NCBI RefSeq assembly: GCF_963931295.1
Contig: NZ_OZ007001.1
Coordinates: forward strand, 1,739,137-1,803,136
Length of the DNA stretch: 64,000 nt
Direction of reading: 5' to 3'
Source: an uncultured Mailhella sp.
GTDB lineage: Bacteria > Desulfobacterota > Desulfovibrionia > Desulfovibrionales > Desulfovibrionaceae
Part shown: positions 53,368 through 62,032 of the stretch, in pieces
Layout of the letters: every line of letters starts with the position of its first letter
How positions within the stretch are numbered: the first letter of the stretch is position 1
Notes under the pieces: model-generated
The model's database searches: none
Told to the model about the DNA's origin: nothing
What the model saw: the letters and a program-made list of their open reading frames with translations, nothing else
Position numbers and translations under genes: made by a program

Positions 53368-54918
53368 ATGAGCGAAATGTTCTGTTTTCAGTGTGAGCAG
53401 ACGGCGGGCGGCAAGGGCTGCACCAAAAGCGGCGTGTGCGGCAAGAAGCCCGGAACCGCCATGCTTCAGGATATGCTGGTCGGCGAGCTTGTGGCTCTTG
53501 CCGGCGGGGAGGGATTCACCCGCACGCCCGAGCTGGACACGCTGGTGGAAAACGCCCTGTTCACCACGCTCACCAATGTGAATTTCGACGATCTTTCTCT
53601 GGCCGCGCTGGTGGAGAAGGTGCGCAAGATACGCGAGGAAAGCGGCGTGGCCGACGCCTGGGACATGAACAGACTGTGGACGGCGTCGGAAGACGTGCGC
53701 AGCCTGAAGTCGCTGCTGCTTTTCGGCATGAAGGGCATTGCGGCCTACGCGAGCCATGCGCGCGTGCTCGGCAGAAGCCGCGAGGAAGTGACCGGCTTCC
53801 TCTACCGCGGCCTGGCGCTGCTTGCGGCCGACGCCGGCAAGGAAACCCTGCTCGACGCCGTGCTTGAAGCGGGCAAGGTCAATCTTGCCTGCATGGAGCT
53901 TCTGAACGACGCCAACAGAACCTACGGCACGCCCGAACCCGTTGCCGTTTCCCGCACGGTGGAAAGGGGCCCCTTCATCATCGTCACCGGTCACGACCTG
54001 CACGATCTGGCGCTGCTGCTGCGTCAGACCGAGGGCAAGGGCGTGAACGTGTACACCCACGGCGAAATGCTTCCCGCCCACGCCTATCCCGAACTCAAGA
54101 AGTACGCGCACTTCAAGGGCCATTTCGGCACGGCCTGGCAGAACCAGCAGAAGGAATTCGACGGCGTTCCCGCGCCCGTACTCTTCACCACCAACTGCAT
54201 CATGCCCGTGAAGGAAGGCTATGCCGACCGCGTGTTCACCACGGGCGTGGTCCGTTTCCCCGGCATGGTGAACATCGATGAAAACAAGGACTTTTCGCCC
54301 GTCATCGCCAGGGCGCTTGAGCTCGGCGGCTATGCGGAAGACAAGTGTTTCCCCGGCATCAACGGCGGCGAAACCATGACCACGGGCTTCGGCAGCGAAG
54401 CCGTGCTCTCCCACGCCGGAACCATCGTGGAGGCCGTGAAGGCCGGAGCCATCCGTCATTTCTTCCTCGTGGGCGGCTGCGACGGTGCCAGACCCGGCCG
54501 CAACTACTACACGGAATTCGTGAAGCAGACCCCCGCCGACACCGTGGTGCTTACCCTGGCCTGCGGCAAGTTCCGCTTCAACGATCTCGATCTCGGCAAC
54601 ATCGGCGGCATTCCCCGTCTTCTGGATATGGGACAGTGCAACGATGCCTATGGAGCCATTCAGGTGGCCCTCGCGCTGGCCGGAGCCTTCAACTGCGGCG
54701 TGAACGATCTGCCGCTTACGCTCGTGCTTTCCTGGTACGAACAGAAGGCCGTGGCCATTCTGCTCACGCTGCTGTACCTGGGCGTGAAGAACATTTATCT
54801 CGGCCCCTCGCTGCCGGCCTTCGTGTCGCCCGCCGTACTGGACTTTCTGGTGAAGGAATTCGGCATTCGTCCCATTTCCACGCCGGAAGCCGATCTGGCG
54901 GCCATTCTCGGCAAATGA
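53368..54918 (+). CDS. hcp: Hydroxylamine reductase / hybrid cluster protein
   Basis: 516 residues. The N-terminal cysteines C6, C9, C18 and C24 (CFQCEQTAGGKGC...C) give the class I iron-sulfur pattern of strict anaerobes. The hybrid-cluster region follows with TGHDLHDLALLLRQTEG, NCIMP, FPGINGGE, LACGKFRFNDLDLGNIGGIPRLLDMGQCNDAY and the late Glu of SWYEQK. It reduces hydroxylamine or NO in the cytoplasm, protecting from nitrosative stress. No hcr reductase gene is adjacent. ATG 53368 follows GGAGG. It stands alone upstream of the DciA-like gene. Confidence 0.97.
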   Translation: MSEMFCFQCEQTAGGKGCTKSGVCGKKPGTAMLQDMLVGELVALAGGEGFTRTPELDTLVENALFTTLTNVNFDDLSLAALVEKVRKIREESGVADAWDMNRLWTASEDVRSLKSLLLFGMKGIAAYASHARVLGRSREEVTGFLYRGLALLAADAGKETLLDAVLEAGKVNLACMELLNDANRTYGTPEPVAVSRTVERGPFIIVTGHDLHDLALLLRQTEGKGVNVYTHGEMLPAHAYPELKKYAHFKGHFGTAWQNQQKEFDGVPAPVLFTTNCIMPVKEGYADRVFTTGVVRFPGMVNIDENKDFSPVIARALELGGYAEDKCFPGINGGETMTTGFGSEAVLSHAGTIVEAVKAGAIRHFFLVGGCDGARPGRNYYTEFVKQTPADTVVLTLACGKFRFNDLDLGNIGGIPRLLDMGQCNDAYGAIQVALALAGAFNCGVNDLPLTLVLSWYEQKAVAILLTLLYLGVKNIYLGPSLPAFVSPAVLDFLVKEFGIRPISTPEADLAAILGK

Positions 54919-54995
54919 TTCGGCAGCCTGTCGCCAGCCTTGAGCATCGCGCCTTGTTTTCTGCCGTCCCGTTCGGGGGCGGTCGGCAAAGGCTG

Positions 54996-55014
54996 AGCCG
55001 CAGAGCGGCTTTTG
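54996..55014 (+). terminator. Terminator of hcp
   Basis: AGCCGC-AGA-GCGGCT followed by TTTTG, 77 bases after hcp. The 6-bp stem is short but well formed. Confidence 0.5.
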
Positions 55015-55121
55015 TGTGATGCATGAAGGCGGACAGACGCCGTTTTCCCTTTGATGAAGCCCCCGTGCGCTCACTGCGGCGGGGACTTCTCGTTTTTTCG
55101 GAAGTCTGGTAGCGTTGCCGC

Positions 55122-55634
55122 ATGGAAAGGAGAAAGCATCACGGTCGTTTTGCGGGATTCGATCTCGCCAGACGCAGCGGCAAAACCTCGGCGCTCAGCG
55201 ACGGGCTGGAAGGCTGGCTCTCCGCGCACGGCATGAAGCCGCAGCACTACATGCTCACGCAGCTGTGGAAGAACTGGGAAGTCGTCATGGGGCCGGACAT
55301 CGCCGCGCTGGCGCATCCGCTGGGGCATCGCAACGGCATACTGCTTGTCGGCGGCGACGATTCCTGCGCCATGCAGGAACTCTCCTATGCCGCGCCGGAA
55401 ATTCTGGAGCGCGTGAACGCCTTCATGAACGAGGACTATTTCCACAAGGTGGAGCTGCATCTGCTCATGGGCAAGGAATCCCTGCGCCGCGTGGACATTA
55501 CGCAGCCGCCGAAGCTCCCCCCGCCGCCCCGGCCGCCGCGTCTCGGGCATCTGAAACTGCCGCCGGATTCTCTCATCGCGGCCTGCTATGAAGCGTACGT
55601 CCGCTGCTTCGACGGGGACAAGGAAAAAACATAG
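55122..55634 (+). CDS. DUF721/DciA-like protein
   Basis: 170 residues. The central segment LTQLWKNWEVVMGPDIAALAHPLGHRNGILLVGGDDSCAMQELSYAAPEILERVNAFM matches the DUF721/DciA pattern (helix-strand-strand-helix with the conserved W...VG and LxV). DciA helps load the replicative helicase in bacteria lacking DnaC/DnaI. The C terminus is Pro-rich (PPKLPPPPRPPR). The start ATG 55122 is preceded by GGAAAGGAG-like sequence only weakly. It lies between hcp and a bidirectional terminator facing lptB. Confidence 0.8.
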   Translation: MERRKHHGRFAGFDLARRSGKTSALSDGLEGWLSAHGMKPQHYMLTQLWKNWEVVMGPDIAALAHPLGHRNGILLVGGDDSCAMQELSYAAPEILERVNAFMNEDYFHKVELHLLMGKESLRRVDITQPPKLPPPPRPPRLGHLKLPPDSLIAACYEAYVRCFDGDKEKT

Positions 55635-55715
55635 ATCTATTTGCGGACGGCGCGCTTCCGGACGCGGGAATTTCGGAAAACGCAGGCCGTTTTTTAAGAC
55701 TTGCGGAAGAGAACA

Positions 55716-55754
55716 GAAAAAGAGCGGAGCGGACAGTGTCCGCTCCGCTCTTTT
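55716..55754. terminator. Bidirectional terminator between DciA-like gene and lptB
   Basis: GAGCGGAGCGGAC-AGT-GTCCGCTCCGCTC, a perfect 13-bp stem with an A-run on the left and a T-run on the right, between convergent genes. Confidence 0.93.
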
Positions 55755-55781
55755 GATGACGGCGGCGCGCAGCGCTTCGGC

Positions 55782-56510
55782 TCAGCCGAGATGGAAGTCC
55801 GAGCCGAGATAGACTTCTCTGGCGCGCTCGTTGTTCACGATTTCGTCGGGCGTGCCGGAAAGAATGATGTTGCCCTGGAACATGAGATAGGCCCTGTCGC
55901 AGATGGAAAGGGTTTCGCGCACGTTGTGGTCGGAAATGAGCACGCCTATGCCGCGTTCCTTGAGGCCGCGGATGAGCACCTGAATGTCGCCCACGGCCAG
56001 CGGATCAATGCCGGCAAAGGGTTCGTCGAGCAGAACGAAGAGCGGATCGCGGATCAGGCAGCGGGCGATTTCCAGACGACGGCGTTCGCCGCCGGAAAGA
56101 TAGGAGGCGTAGGACTTTTCCAGTCTGGTGAGGCCGAATTCCTCCATGAGCTGATCGGCGCGTTTTTTCTGGTCGGCGCGGGAAAGGCCGGTGTGTTCGA
56201 GAATGATCTGCAGGTTCTGCCGCACCGTGAGTCTGCGGAAGACGGAGCTTTCCTGCGGCAGATAGGAGAGACCCACCCGGGCGCGGCGGTACAGCGGCCA
56301 GGTGCTGATTTCCTGCCCGTCGAGCATCACCTGCCCAGCGGTGGGCTTGATGATGCCGGTGATCATGTAGAACGACGTGGTCTTGCCTGCGCCGTTGGGG
56401 CCGAGAAGGCCGACGATTTCTCCCTGCTGCATGGCGACGGAGACTTCGTGAACCACTTCCTTCTGACCGTAGCGCTTGCACAGGTGCTGAGCGGAAAGCG
56501 TGGAACTCAT
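55782..56510 (-). CDS. lptB: LPS export ABC transporter ATP-binding protein
   Basis: 242 residues. ABC ATPase motifs are Walker A GPNGAGKT, Q-loop LPQESSVFR, signature LSGGERRR, Walker B LLDEPFAG and the switch His. LptB powers lipopolysaccharide extraction with LptFG (not in the window) and delivery through LptC-LptA. The start ATG 56510 lies 1 base past the lptA stop. It is the last gene of the kdsC-lptC-lptA-lptB operon and is followed by the shared terminator. Confidence 0.97.
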   Translation of the reverse strand: MSSTLSAQHLCKRYGQKEVVHEVSVAMQQGEIVGLLGPNGAGKTTSFYMITGIIKPTAGQVMLDGQEISTWPLYRRARVGLSYLPQESSVFRRLTVRQNLQIILEHTGLSRADQKKRADQLMEEFGLTRLEKSYASYLSGGERRRLEIARCLIRDPLFVLLDEPFAGIDPLAVGDIQVLIRGLKERGIGVLISDHNVRETLSICDRAYLMFQGNIILSGTPDEIVNNERAREVYLGSDFHLG

Positions 56511-56511
56511 G

Positions 56512-57048
56512 CTACTTGCCCTTTTTGTCGTTGGAGGAGAACACGGCGTGAACGCGCTGCTTGGGGCTGCCTTCCACCACGCTGCGGTTCTCATCGACGA
56601 AGTAGCGGATGACGTTGCCGCGGATGGAGTTGTCGCCGTCGTGCAGAATGGGATTGCCTTCGAGTACGAGCAGATTTTTGGCGGAATAGTAGGTGGCCTT
56701 CTGCGCGGAACCCGTCTGCGTGCCGTTCTGGAAGCGCACGTTGCGTTCTGCAACGATGCGGTCGAGATCGCTGCCTTCCATGGCCGAGGTGGTGGATTTC
56801 TTGTTTTCCTGACCGGCGTTGCCGCGGGATTTGAGGTAGAGGGTCAGGGTTTCCGACCACATCTTGAACTCGCCGCGCACGGCTTCCACGCGTCCCTGAA
56901 AGACGACGGTGTTCTTGTCCGCGTTATAGACCATGTTGTCGGCGGTGACGTCCACGGGCAGATTGCTGTCGCCTCCGGGCAGGGGCGCGGCCAGAGCGCC
57001 GGTCGTGCAGAGCGCCAGGACAAAAAGGGAGAGAAGAAGTTTTTTCAT
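56512..57048 (-). CDS. lptA: Periplasmic LPS transport protein LptA
   Basis: 178 residues. A Sec signal peptide (about 1-20, ALA before APLPGG) exports it. The body is an OstA-like beta-jellyroll (ADNMVYNADKNTVVFQGRVEAVRGEFKMWSETLTLYL..., NGTQTGSAQKATYYSAKNLLVLEGNP). It bridges LptC and LptD across the periplasm. It overlaps lptC by 4 bases and precedes lptB by 1 base. Confidence 0.95.
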   Translation of the reverse strand: MKKLLLSLFVLALCTTGALAAPLPGGDSNLPVDVTADNMVYNADKNTVVFQGRVEAVRGEFKMWSETLTLYLKSRGNAGQENKKSTTSAMEGSDLDRIVAERNVRFQNGTQTGSAQKATYYSAKNLLVLEGNPILHDGDNSIRGNVIRYFVDENRSVVEGSPKQRVHAVFSSNDKKGK

Positions 57049-57749
57049 GAATGGCTTTCCTCCTGCGCGGCCTTCGGCGCGGCATCGGATGAAGTATCGG
57101 CGTTCGCGGCGGCTCCGTCGGCGGGCGCGGAGTCGGAAGGCGTCCAGCGCATGCGCACGCCCTGGTCGCCCGTGAGAATATTGGTGTTGAGATCCCAGAC
57201 AAGACGGGTGGCCGTACCGGAAAGCGTGGGCCCGTCGAGCACGGCCCCTTCGGGGAAGGTGAGCGTGCGGTCGGAGTTGAGAAACACGGCCAGATTGCCG
57301 GTGAGCACGTTTTCCTCGTAGGTGGCCTTCACGCTGCCGGACATGGAGATTTTCTGATTGCCGTCCTCCACGCGTCCTACTTCGGACACGGCGTGAATGA
57401 TGCGTTCCGGCTGATTTTCCGCGCCTTCCAGCATGTAGTGAATGTCGGGATCGCGCACGGTGATGGCTCCGGAATCCTGATTCAGGGTGGCCCAGTCGGC
57501 ATTGAGATCAAAGCTCTTGCGGCCTTCGTGGCCCTGGGAGAGAAGAATGCCGCGCACGGCAAGATCCACGGCGTTCTTCACTTCTTCCGGAGGGTCAGAC
57601 AGCAGCTTGTTCAGATCGGCCGAGCGGACCACGTTTTCCATGGCTTCCAGCGTCTGACGGGTCTTCCAGCTCTGCCAGCCGTACCAGCCGCCCCACACGA
57701 CGGCGCCGAGCACGACGAGCACAAGGGTTCTGCGCAGAGAATCGTTCAT
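57045..57749 (-). CDS. lptC: LPS export protein LptC
   Basis: 234 residues. A single N-terminal membrane anchor (about 8-26, TLVLVVLGAVVWGGWYGW) precedes a periplasmic jellyroll (about 65-200). A low-complexity Ala/Asp/Ser tail (205-234) is longer than in E. coli LptC. It receives LPS from LptBFG and passes it to LptA. Overlaps of 4 bases with kdsC and lptA indicate translational coupling. Confidence 0.9.
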   Translation of the reverse strand: MNDSLRRTLVLVVLGAVVWGGWYGWQSWKTRQTLEAMENVVRSADLNKLLSDPPEEVKNAVDLAVRGILLSQGHEGRKSFDLNADWATLNQDSGAITVRDPDIHYMLEGAENQPERIIHAVSEVGRVEDGNQKISMSGSVKATYEENVLTGNLAVFLNSDRTLTFPEGAVLDGPTLSGTATRLVWDLNTNILTGDQGVRMRWTPSDSAPADGAAANADTSSDAAPKAAQEESHS

Positions 57750-58333
57750 ATTTTGGCCGGTCCTGTGGCCTTCGTCCAGAGGTCTGCGGGATTTTTTCCG
57801 TCCCTGCGGGCGGCAAGCAGAAATTCAACGGCTTCGCGCACGGCGCCTTCGCCGCCTCGGGCGGCGGTGACGTATCTGGCTTCCTTCTTCACCTGCGCCA
57901 CGGCGTTGGCCACGGCCATGGGCATGCCCACGCTGCGCATGGGATCAAGGTCTATCCAGTCGTCGCCGAGATAGGCCATTTCTTCCTTTCTGAGACCGTA
58001 CTTGCGGCGGATGGCTTCGAGCTTCGGCAGTTTGGATTCAAAGCCCGCGTAGTAGTCCTTCACGCCGAGCTGCGACATTCTGGCGAGCACGCAGGGATCG
58101 TTTCTGCCGGTGATGATGCCGACGCCGATGCCCGCCAGAAGGGCCGTCTTGATGCCTATGCCGTCCTGTGCGTGGAAGCATTTCAGCGGGTGGCCGTTTT
58201 CCTGAAAGTACAGCTTGCCGTCGGTGCATACGCCGTCGACGTCGAGCACGAGAAAGCGCACGGCGGCAGCCGCGCGAAGCACATCCTCGCTGACGGACTG
58301 ACCGGGGAAGAGAGAAAATCTATCTGAGGACAT
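57746..58333 (-). CDS. kdsC: 3-deoxy-manno-octulosonate-8-phosphate phosphatase
   Basis: 195 residues. A HAD-type phosphatase of the small cap-less kind: motif I LDVDGVCTDGKLYF (nucleophile Asp and the G after it), ITGRN (motif II) and YLGDDWIDLDPM (motif IV). It releases Kdo from Kdo-8-phosphate for LPS synthesis. ATG 58333 is preceded by GGAGCAGG. First gene of the LPS operon. Confidence 0.95.
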   Translation of the reverse strand: MSSDRFSLFPGQSVSEDVLRAAAAVRFLVLDVDGVCTDGKLYFQENGHPLKCFHAQDGIGIKTALLAGIGVGIITGRNDPCVLARMSQLGVKDYYAGFESKLPKLEAIRRKYGLRKEEMAYLGDDWIDLDPMRSVGMPMAVANAVAQVKKEARYVTAARGGEGAVREAVEFLLAARRDGKNPADLWTKATGPAKI

Positions 58334-58375
58334 ACCTGCTCCGAAGGGTCGTGTGGAATCGTTGACCAGTTCTCT

Positions 58376-58404
58376 TTTATATCCGTGTTTCCCTCGTGAG
58401 TCAA
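58376..58404 (-). promoter_or_regulatory. Promoter of the kdsC-lpt operon
   Basis: On the minus strand TTGACT (58404-58399), 17 bases, then TATAAA (58381-58376). The start is expected near 58369, 36 bases before kdsC. It lies back to back with the glycosyltransferase promoter. Confidence 0.72.
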
Positions 58405-58423
58405 AAGGAGAGCCTGCGTCGCC

Positions 58424-58452
58424 TTGGCTTTGTGGGAGGGGTATGGTATAAT
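58424..58452 (+). promoter_or_regulatory. Promoter of the glycosyltransferase gene
   Basis: TTGGCT (58424-58429), a 17-base spacer and perfect TATAAT (58447-58452) with an extended TGG. Start near 58459, 20 bases before the ATG. Confidence 0.75.
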
Positions 58453-58478
58453 CTTTGAAAACTCGCGGGAGATTGTTT

Positions 58479-59483
58479 ATGGCCACCATGAAAGTTGCGG
58501 CACTTATTCCTTTTCGCAATGAATCTAGAATGTTGCCTTGTTGCATGGAATCTCTTCGCGGGGTGGCCGACATGGTTGTTGGCATGGATGATCACTCTTC
58601 CGATCACTCCGGCGACATTGTGAGGGACAAGGGCGGCATTGTACTGGAAACGCAGGGGGAACTTTCGGGCTTTTCGCAGGGCAAGGAAAAGGTGATTCGA
58701 CAGACTTTGGTGGATGAGGCTCGTCGTCGCGGAGCCACGCATTTTCTGTGTCTGGACGCCGATGAGGTGCTTACTGCGCCGTTCCGCCGCTACGGCCGTC
58801 AGCTCATGGAAGAGCTGAAGCCGGGACACAAGTTGTCGTTGCGCTGGCTTACGCTCTGGGGCAGTACGCGTCTTTACCGCGATGGAGATTACAGCAAGTT
58901 CCATCGCATTTACCGGGGCATCATTGTTCGTGACGCTCCCGATCTTCCTCCCTATGGAGGATTTCTTCATATGCCACGTACTCCGGGCTCCGACTCTAGG
59001 AACAACGTGACGAAATGCCCGCTGGAAAAGGGGGCCATACTGCATTTTACGGCGGCGGATCTGTTGCCTTATCAGCTGAAGATCGCATGGTATCACTGTG
59101 TCGAGCTGGCTCGTCGTCCGGATGAGGCGGAACGCATCAATCGTTTTTATTTCCGCGACTGGGATGAGAAGCATATTCGGCTCGCTTCCGTGCCGGACAG
59201 CTGGGTGGAAGGTATTCCGCTGACGGAGATGAAGCCATGTCCGCCGAGTTGGCAGTGGAAGGAAATGCTGCGTCTTTTTGACGAAAAGGGCATCGAGTTT
59301 TTTGAGCCGTTGGAAATCTGGCACATTCCGATGCTCAGAGAGGAATTTCAGCGCCGGACCGGAAGGCTGCCCCGCGGCATGGACATGATGACGCGTATCC
59401 GTCGCAGCTGTCGTCGGGAGCGCAAGCGGCTGGATCGCTGGTTTGTGGACATGTGTCGAGAGCTGCGCGGCGAGGAAGATTAG
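58479..59483 (+). CDS. Glycosyltransferase, family 2-like
   Basis: 334 residues. The N-terminal GT-A fold is recognised by VAALIPFRNESRMLPCCMESLRGVADMVVGMDDHSSDHS and the DxD-type FLCLDADEVL. A central region with His/Asp-rich loops and a C-terminal basic helical part (RRSCRRERKRLDRW) follow. It likely adds a sugar to LPS core, capsule or another envelope polymer, on the inner face of the membrane. Its codons are AT-richer than the neighbours (many CGT, GTT, GCT), so transfer is possible. ATG 58479 has GGGAG upstream; two other ATGs, at 58488 and further in, are less likely. Confidence 0.85.
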   Translation: MATMKVAALIPFRNESRMLPCCMESLRGVADMVVGMDDHSSDHSGDIVRDKGGIVLETQGELSGFSQGKEKVIRQTLVDEARRRGATHFLCLDADEVLTAPFRRYGRQLMEELKPGHKLSLRWLTLWGSTRLYRDGDYSKFHRIYRGIIVRDAPDLPPYGGFLHMPRTPGSDSRNNVTKCPLEKGAILHFTAADLLPYQLKIAWYHCVELARRPDEAERINRFYFRDWDEKHIRLASVPDSWVEGIPLTEMKPCPPSWQWKEMLRLFDEKGIEFFEPLEIWHIPMLREEFQRRTGRLPRGMDMMTRIRRSCRRERKRLDRWFVDMCRELRGEED

Positions 59484-59547
59484 CGTCCTGCCGGGAAGGT
59501 TTTCCGAAGCTCTGCTCCGAAGGGGGACGTCTGTCCGCGAACATGAA

Positions 59548-59604
59548 TAAAAAAGTCTCAAGGCCCTGACCTTCTTGTTGCAAGTGCAGGGCCTTGAGAC
59601 TTTA
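59548..59604. terminator. Bidirectional terminator between glycosyltransferase and wza-like genes
   Basis: AAAGTCTCAAGGCCCTG and its exact complement form a 17-bp stem with an 18-base loop, flanked by an A-run and a short T-run. It ends the minus-strand wza-like transcript and probably the plus-strand gene too. Confidence 0.9.
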
Positions 59605-59650
59605 AACGCTCGCGCGGATCTGCTCGGCGTTCGTTCTGCGGGTGTGCAGA

Positions 59651-61270
59651 CTACAGATCGAGAATGACCTTGCAGGCCACGGCCACCTGATAGAGGATTT
59701 CGGAAACTTCCTTGACGGCCTGCATGTTCTTGGAATCGACGCGGGGCAGCACGAGAATCTGATCGCCGGGCTGCACGCTCTTGGCTCTCGGCGTGACTTC
59801 GCCGTCGGGATGCACCACGAGAAGGTTTTTCGAGTCTGCGCGGTTGCTGAATCCGCCCGCGCTCTTGATGTAGTCGTCCATGTCGCGGTCTTCGTTCCAC
59901 ACCACGGCCTGCGGCATGATGACTTCGCCGCTTATCATGACGACGTCGGTCTTTTCGGGAATGACGATGACGTCGCCGTCTTCCAGGGCGATGTCGGCAA
60001 TCTTGCCGCCGCTGCCCACCACCACGATGCCTTCCGGCTCCACCTTGCGCGCGCGGTTGATGAAGCTTGAGAGCATTTCGGCTTCCTTGGCGCGTATCTG
60101 CGCTTCGTCGTTGCTGGAGGAGGTGGCCGTGTAGGCGTTGTGTTCCAGGCGGTTCAGGGCGTCTTCAATGGCCTTTTTCTGCTGTTTGGCGGTGCTCAGG
60201 CGCTTGATGTACAGGCCGGAGAGATTGGCCCGGTCGGGATCCACGGAAATGTAGCTCAGCACTTCCTTGAGGCGGGCGTTGCGGCGCACGGGGAAGCGCG
60301 ACGAGCCGAGAATGGCGCCCTGCGCTTCCACCATGATGGTGTTGCCGGCGGTGTCGGCCTGAAAGCGCACCTGATCGTCGTTTTCAAGCTTGAGCTTGTT
60401 GAATTCCTTGAGCGACAGATACTGATTGTAGGGCACGCCGTTGCGGAAGCCGGAAATGCTCACGTGGGAGGCCCTGGAATTGGGATCGGCGAGTTGAACC
60501 AGGGCTTCGCCGGTCATTTTTCCCTTTTCAAATTCAAAGCGGGCGGCGTTGCGCACTTCGCCGCTGGCGGAGACGGTGGGGCCTTTTTCGCCCACCACGA
60601 TGGTGTCTCCGTCATTGAAGCGGATGGAAGGAATCTGTCCGCGCAGGATGAAGGGATACAGATCCGCCGTGGCCAGCTGCTGCTGATTTCTCAGCACGCG
60701 GATGTCGCGATAGCTGCCCCGCCGGGAGTCGATGCCTCCCGCCTTGTCGAGGAAGGAGAGGATGTTGTCGGACGCCGTGCCCTGATAGCTGCCGGGATGA
60801 TTGACGAATCCCGTGACGAACACGGAAACGTTCTGGGTGTCCAGCGGACGGGCGTACACCTGTACGTCGTTGATGCCGGAAACGTTCAGCTTGCTGACAA
60901 TGGACTGCTGAATCTGGGCGGCGTCGCCGCGGGGCAGGCCGAAGAGCGGAATGCTGCCTATTTCGGGCAGATCCAGCGAACCGTTCTGGGAGACGGTGAA
61001 CACGTCGTCGAGGGTGCGGCCGCCCCACAGGCGGACGAGAATGCGGTCGCCGCTCTGAATGGTGGCTGCGGAGCCGCCGGAGGAAAAGTTGCCCTGAAAG
61101 AGGTTGCTGCCGAAGGGATGCGGCTCCTGAGTGGAGGGCGTGGTGGAAGAAGCCGAGGCCGTGGCTGTAGCCGTGGCGGTGGCGGTGGCGGTGCTTGCGG
61201 AATCAGCCGCGTGAAGCGGCGAGGAGAAGGCAAGCATCATGACGAGAGAAGCAAGAAAAAGACGCAACAT
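59651..61270 (-). CDS. Polysaccharide export protein (Wza-like, SLBB)
   Basis: 539 residues. A Sec-type signal peptide (about 1-22, LHA) is followed by a Thr/Ala repeat (about 26-45, TATATATATATASAS), a polysaccharide biosynthesis/export N-terminal domain (about 70-165, SGDRILVRLWGGRTLDDVFTVSQNGSLDLPEIGSIPLFG) and two or more SLBB-type domains (VFVTGFVNHPGSYQG; VMISGEVIMPQAVVW). It should form an outer-membrane-associated polymer export channel. ATG 61270 was chosen; a GTG two codons upstream is possible. It may be in one operon with the lipoprotein gene upstream. Confidence 0.85.
   Translation of the reverse strand: MLRLFLASLVMMLAFSSPLHAADSASTATATATATATASASSTTPSTQEPHPFGSNLFQGNFSSGGSAATIQSGDRILVRLWGGRTLDDVFTVSQNGSLDLPEIGSIPLFGLPRGDAAQIQQSIVSKLNVSGINDVQVYARPLDTQNVSVFVTGFVNHPGSYQGTASDNILSFLDKAGGIDSRRGSYRDIRVLRNQQQLATADLYPFILRGQIPSIRFNDGDTIVVGEKGPTVSASGEVRNAARFEFEKGKMTGEALVQLADPNSRASHVSISGFRNGVPYNQYLSLKEFNKLKLENDDQVRFQADTAGNTIMVEAQGAILGSSRFPVRRNARLKEVLSYISVDPDRANLSGLYIKRLSTAKQQKKAIEDALNRLEHNAYTATSSSNDEAQIRAKEAEMLSSFINRARKVEPEGIVVVGSGGKIADIALEDGDVIVIPEKTDVVMISGEVIMPQAVVWNEDRDMDDYIKSAGGFSNRADSKNLLVVHPDGEVTPRAKSVQPGDQILVLPRVDSKNMQAVKEVSEILYQVAVACKVILDL
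61157..61194 (-). repeat. Hexanucleotide repeat coding Ala-Thr in the Wza-like gene
   Basis: The minus strand repeats ACCGCC (with ACGGCC/ACGGCT variants), encoding alternating Thr-Ala after the signal peptide. The unit is 6 bases, so length changes stay in frame. Confidence 0.7.
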
Positions 61271-61346
61271 AGTCACCTGCCCGAAGGCTGGAAAATTTCA
61301 TGCTGAAAGTTCGGCTGAACGGGGGATCGTCCGACGACGGGCCTGC

Positions 61347-61697
61347 TCAGTCAAGACCGTTGCCCCAGACGCGGGGCATGAGCTCCCATCCTTCGCCCTG
61401 ACGGCAGAGGACGACGATTTCCGCTTCATGCGGAGGCTGGCTGACCACGGCGCGGCGGCAGTCGCGGCCGGAGGCTGAGGTGAACGAGCCTTCCACCATG
61501 ACGTCCACAAGGCCGCCGAAGGCGGGGTCGTCGATGGAGGCCTGCGCGCCGGCGTTGTTCATGGAAATGAACTGGGGCACGGGGGAAAGCGGAGTTTCGG
61601 GTATGGGAGTTTCGGGAGCGTCGGGCGTTCCGAAAGGATTGGCAAAACAGCCGCTCAGAAGCATGCAGAGAGCGACGGGAACAAGGAAGATTCGCAT
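61347..61697 (-). CDS. Lipoprotein upstream of the Wza-like gene
   Basis: 116 residues. MRIFLVPVALCMLLSGCFAN has a signal peptide and lipobox LSGC (Cys17). A Pro/Thr-rich linker (about 24-42, PDAPETPIPETPLSPVP) leads to a small domain (about 43-116) with two or three cysteines (Cys79, Cys97) that may form a disulfide. It lies 76 bases before the Wza-like gene on the same strand and may be part of the same envelope function. Family not recognised. Confidence 0.8.
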   Translation of the reverse strand: MRIFLVPVALCMLLSGCFANPFGTPDAPETPIPETPLSPVPQFISMNNAGAQASIDDPAFGGLVDVMVEGSFTSASGRDCRRAVVSQPPHEAEIVVLCRQGEGWELMPRVWGNGLD

Positions 61698-62032
61698 GGG
61701 GCTATCCTTATGAAAAATTCCGCGGATCAGTCCGCAGGAATAATATATGTCCGGGGGGCTTGTCCTGTCCAGAGGGCGTTGTGCGGGAAAAATTCGTGCG
61801 CCGTGTTGCAGCAGCGTGCGAAAGAGGGCGCGTTTTGCAGAGGCGGCCGTTTTCTGGGGATGAAAAAGCCCCTGCGCCCGATATTGTTTGCGACGTCGTC
61901 GTGAAAATTTTTCGGGCGTTGCGGAGCATCCGGTCATGCCGGCGAGGGCGTCCCTTGCGAGAAAGCGCGGCTCTGCCGCGAAAAAGGAAGGGCGGACGCC
62001 GGATGTCCGGCGTCCGCCCGAATCTGCGGGAT
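61698..62032. other. Intergenic region of 335 bp
   Basis: It contains the galE terminator at 61981-62019. The rest (61698-61980) presumably carries the lipoprotein promoter; no clear elements or small gene were found. Confidence 0.55.
61981..62019 (-). terminator. Terminator of galE
   Basis: On the minus strand a perfect 14-bp stem (GGGCGGACGCCGGA/TCCGGCGTCCGCCC) is followed by TTCCTTTTT, 13 bases after the galE stop. Confidence 0.9.
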
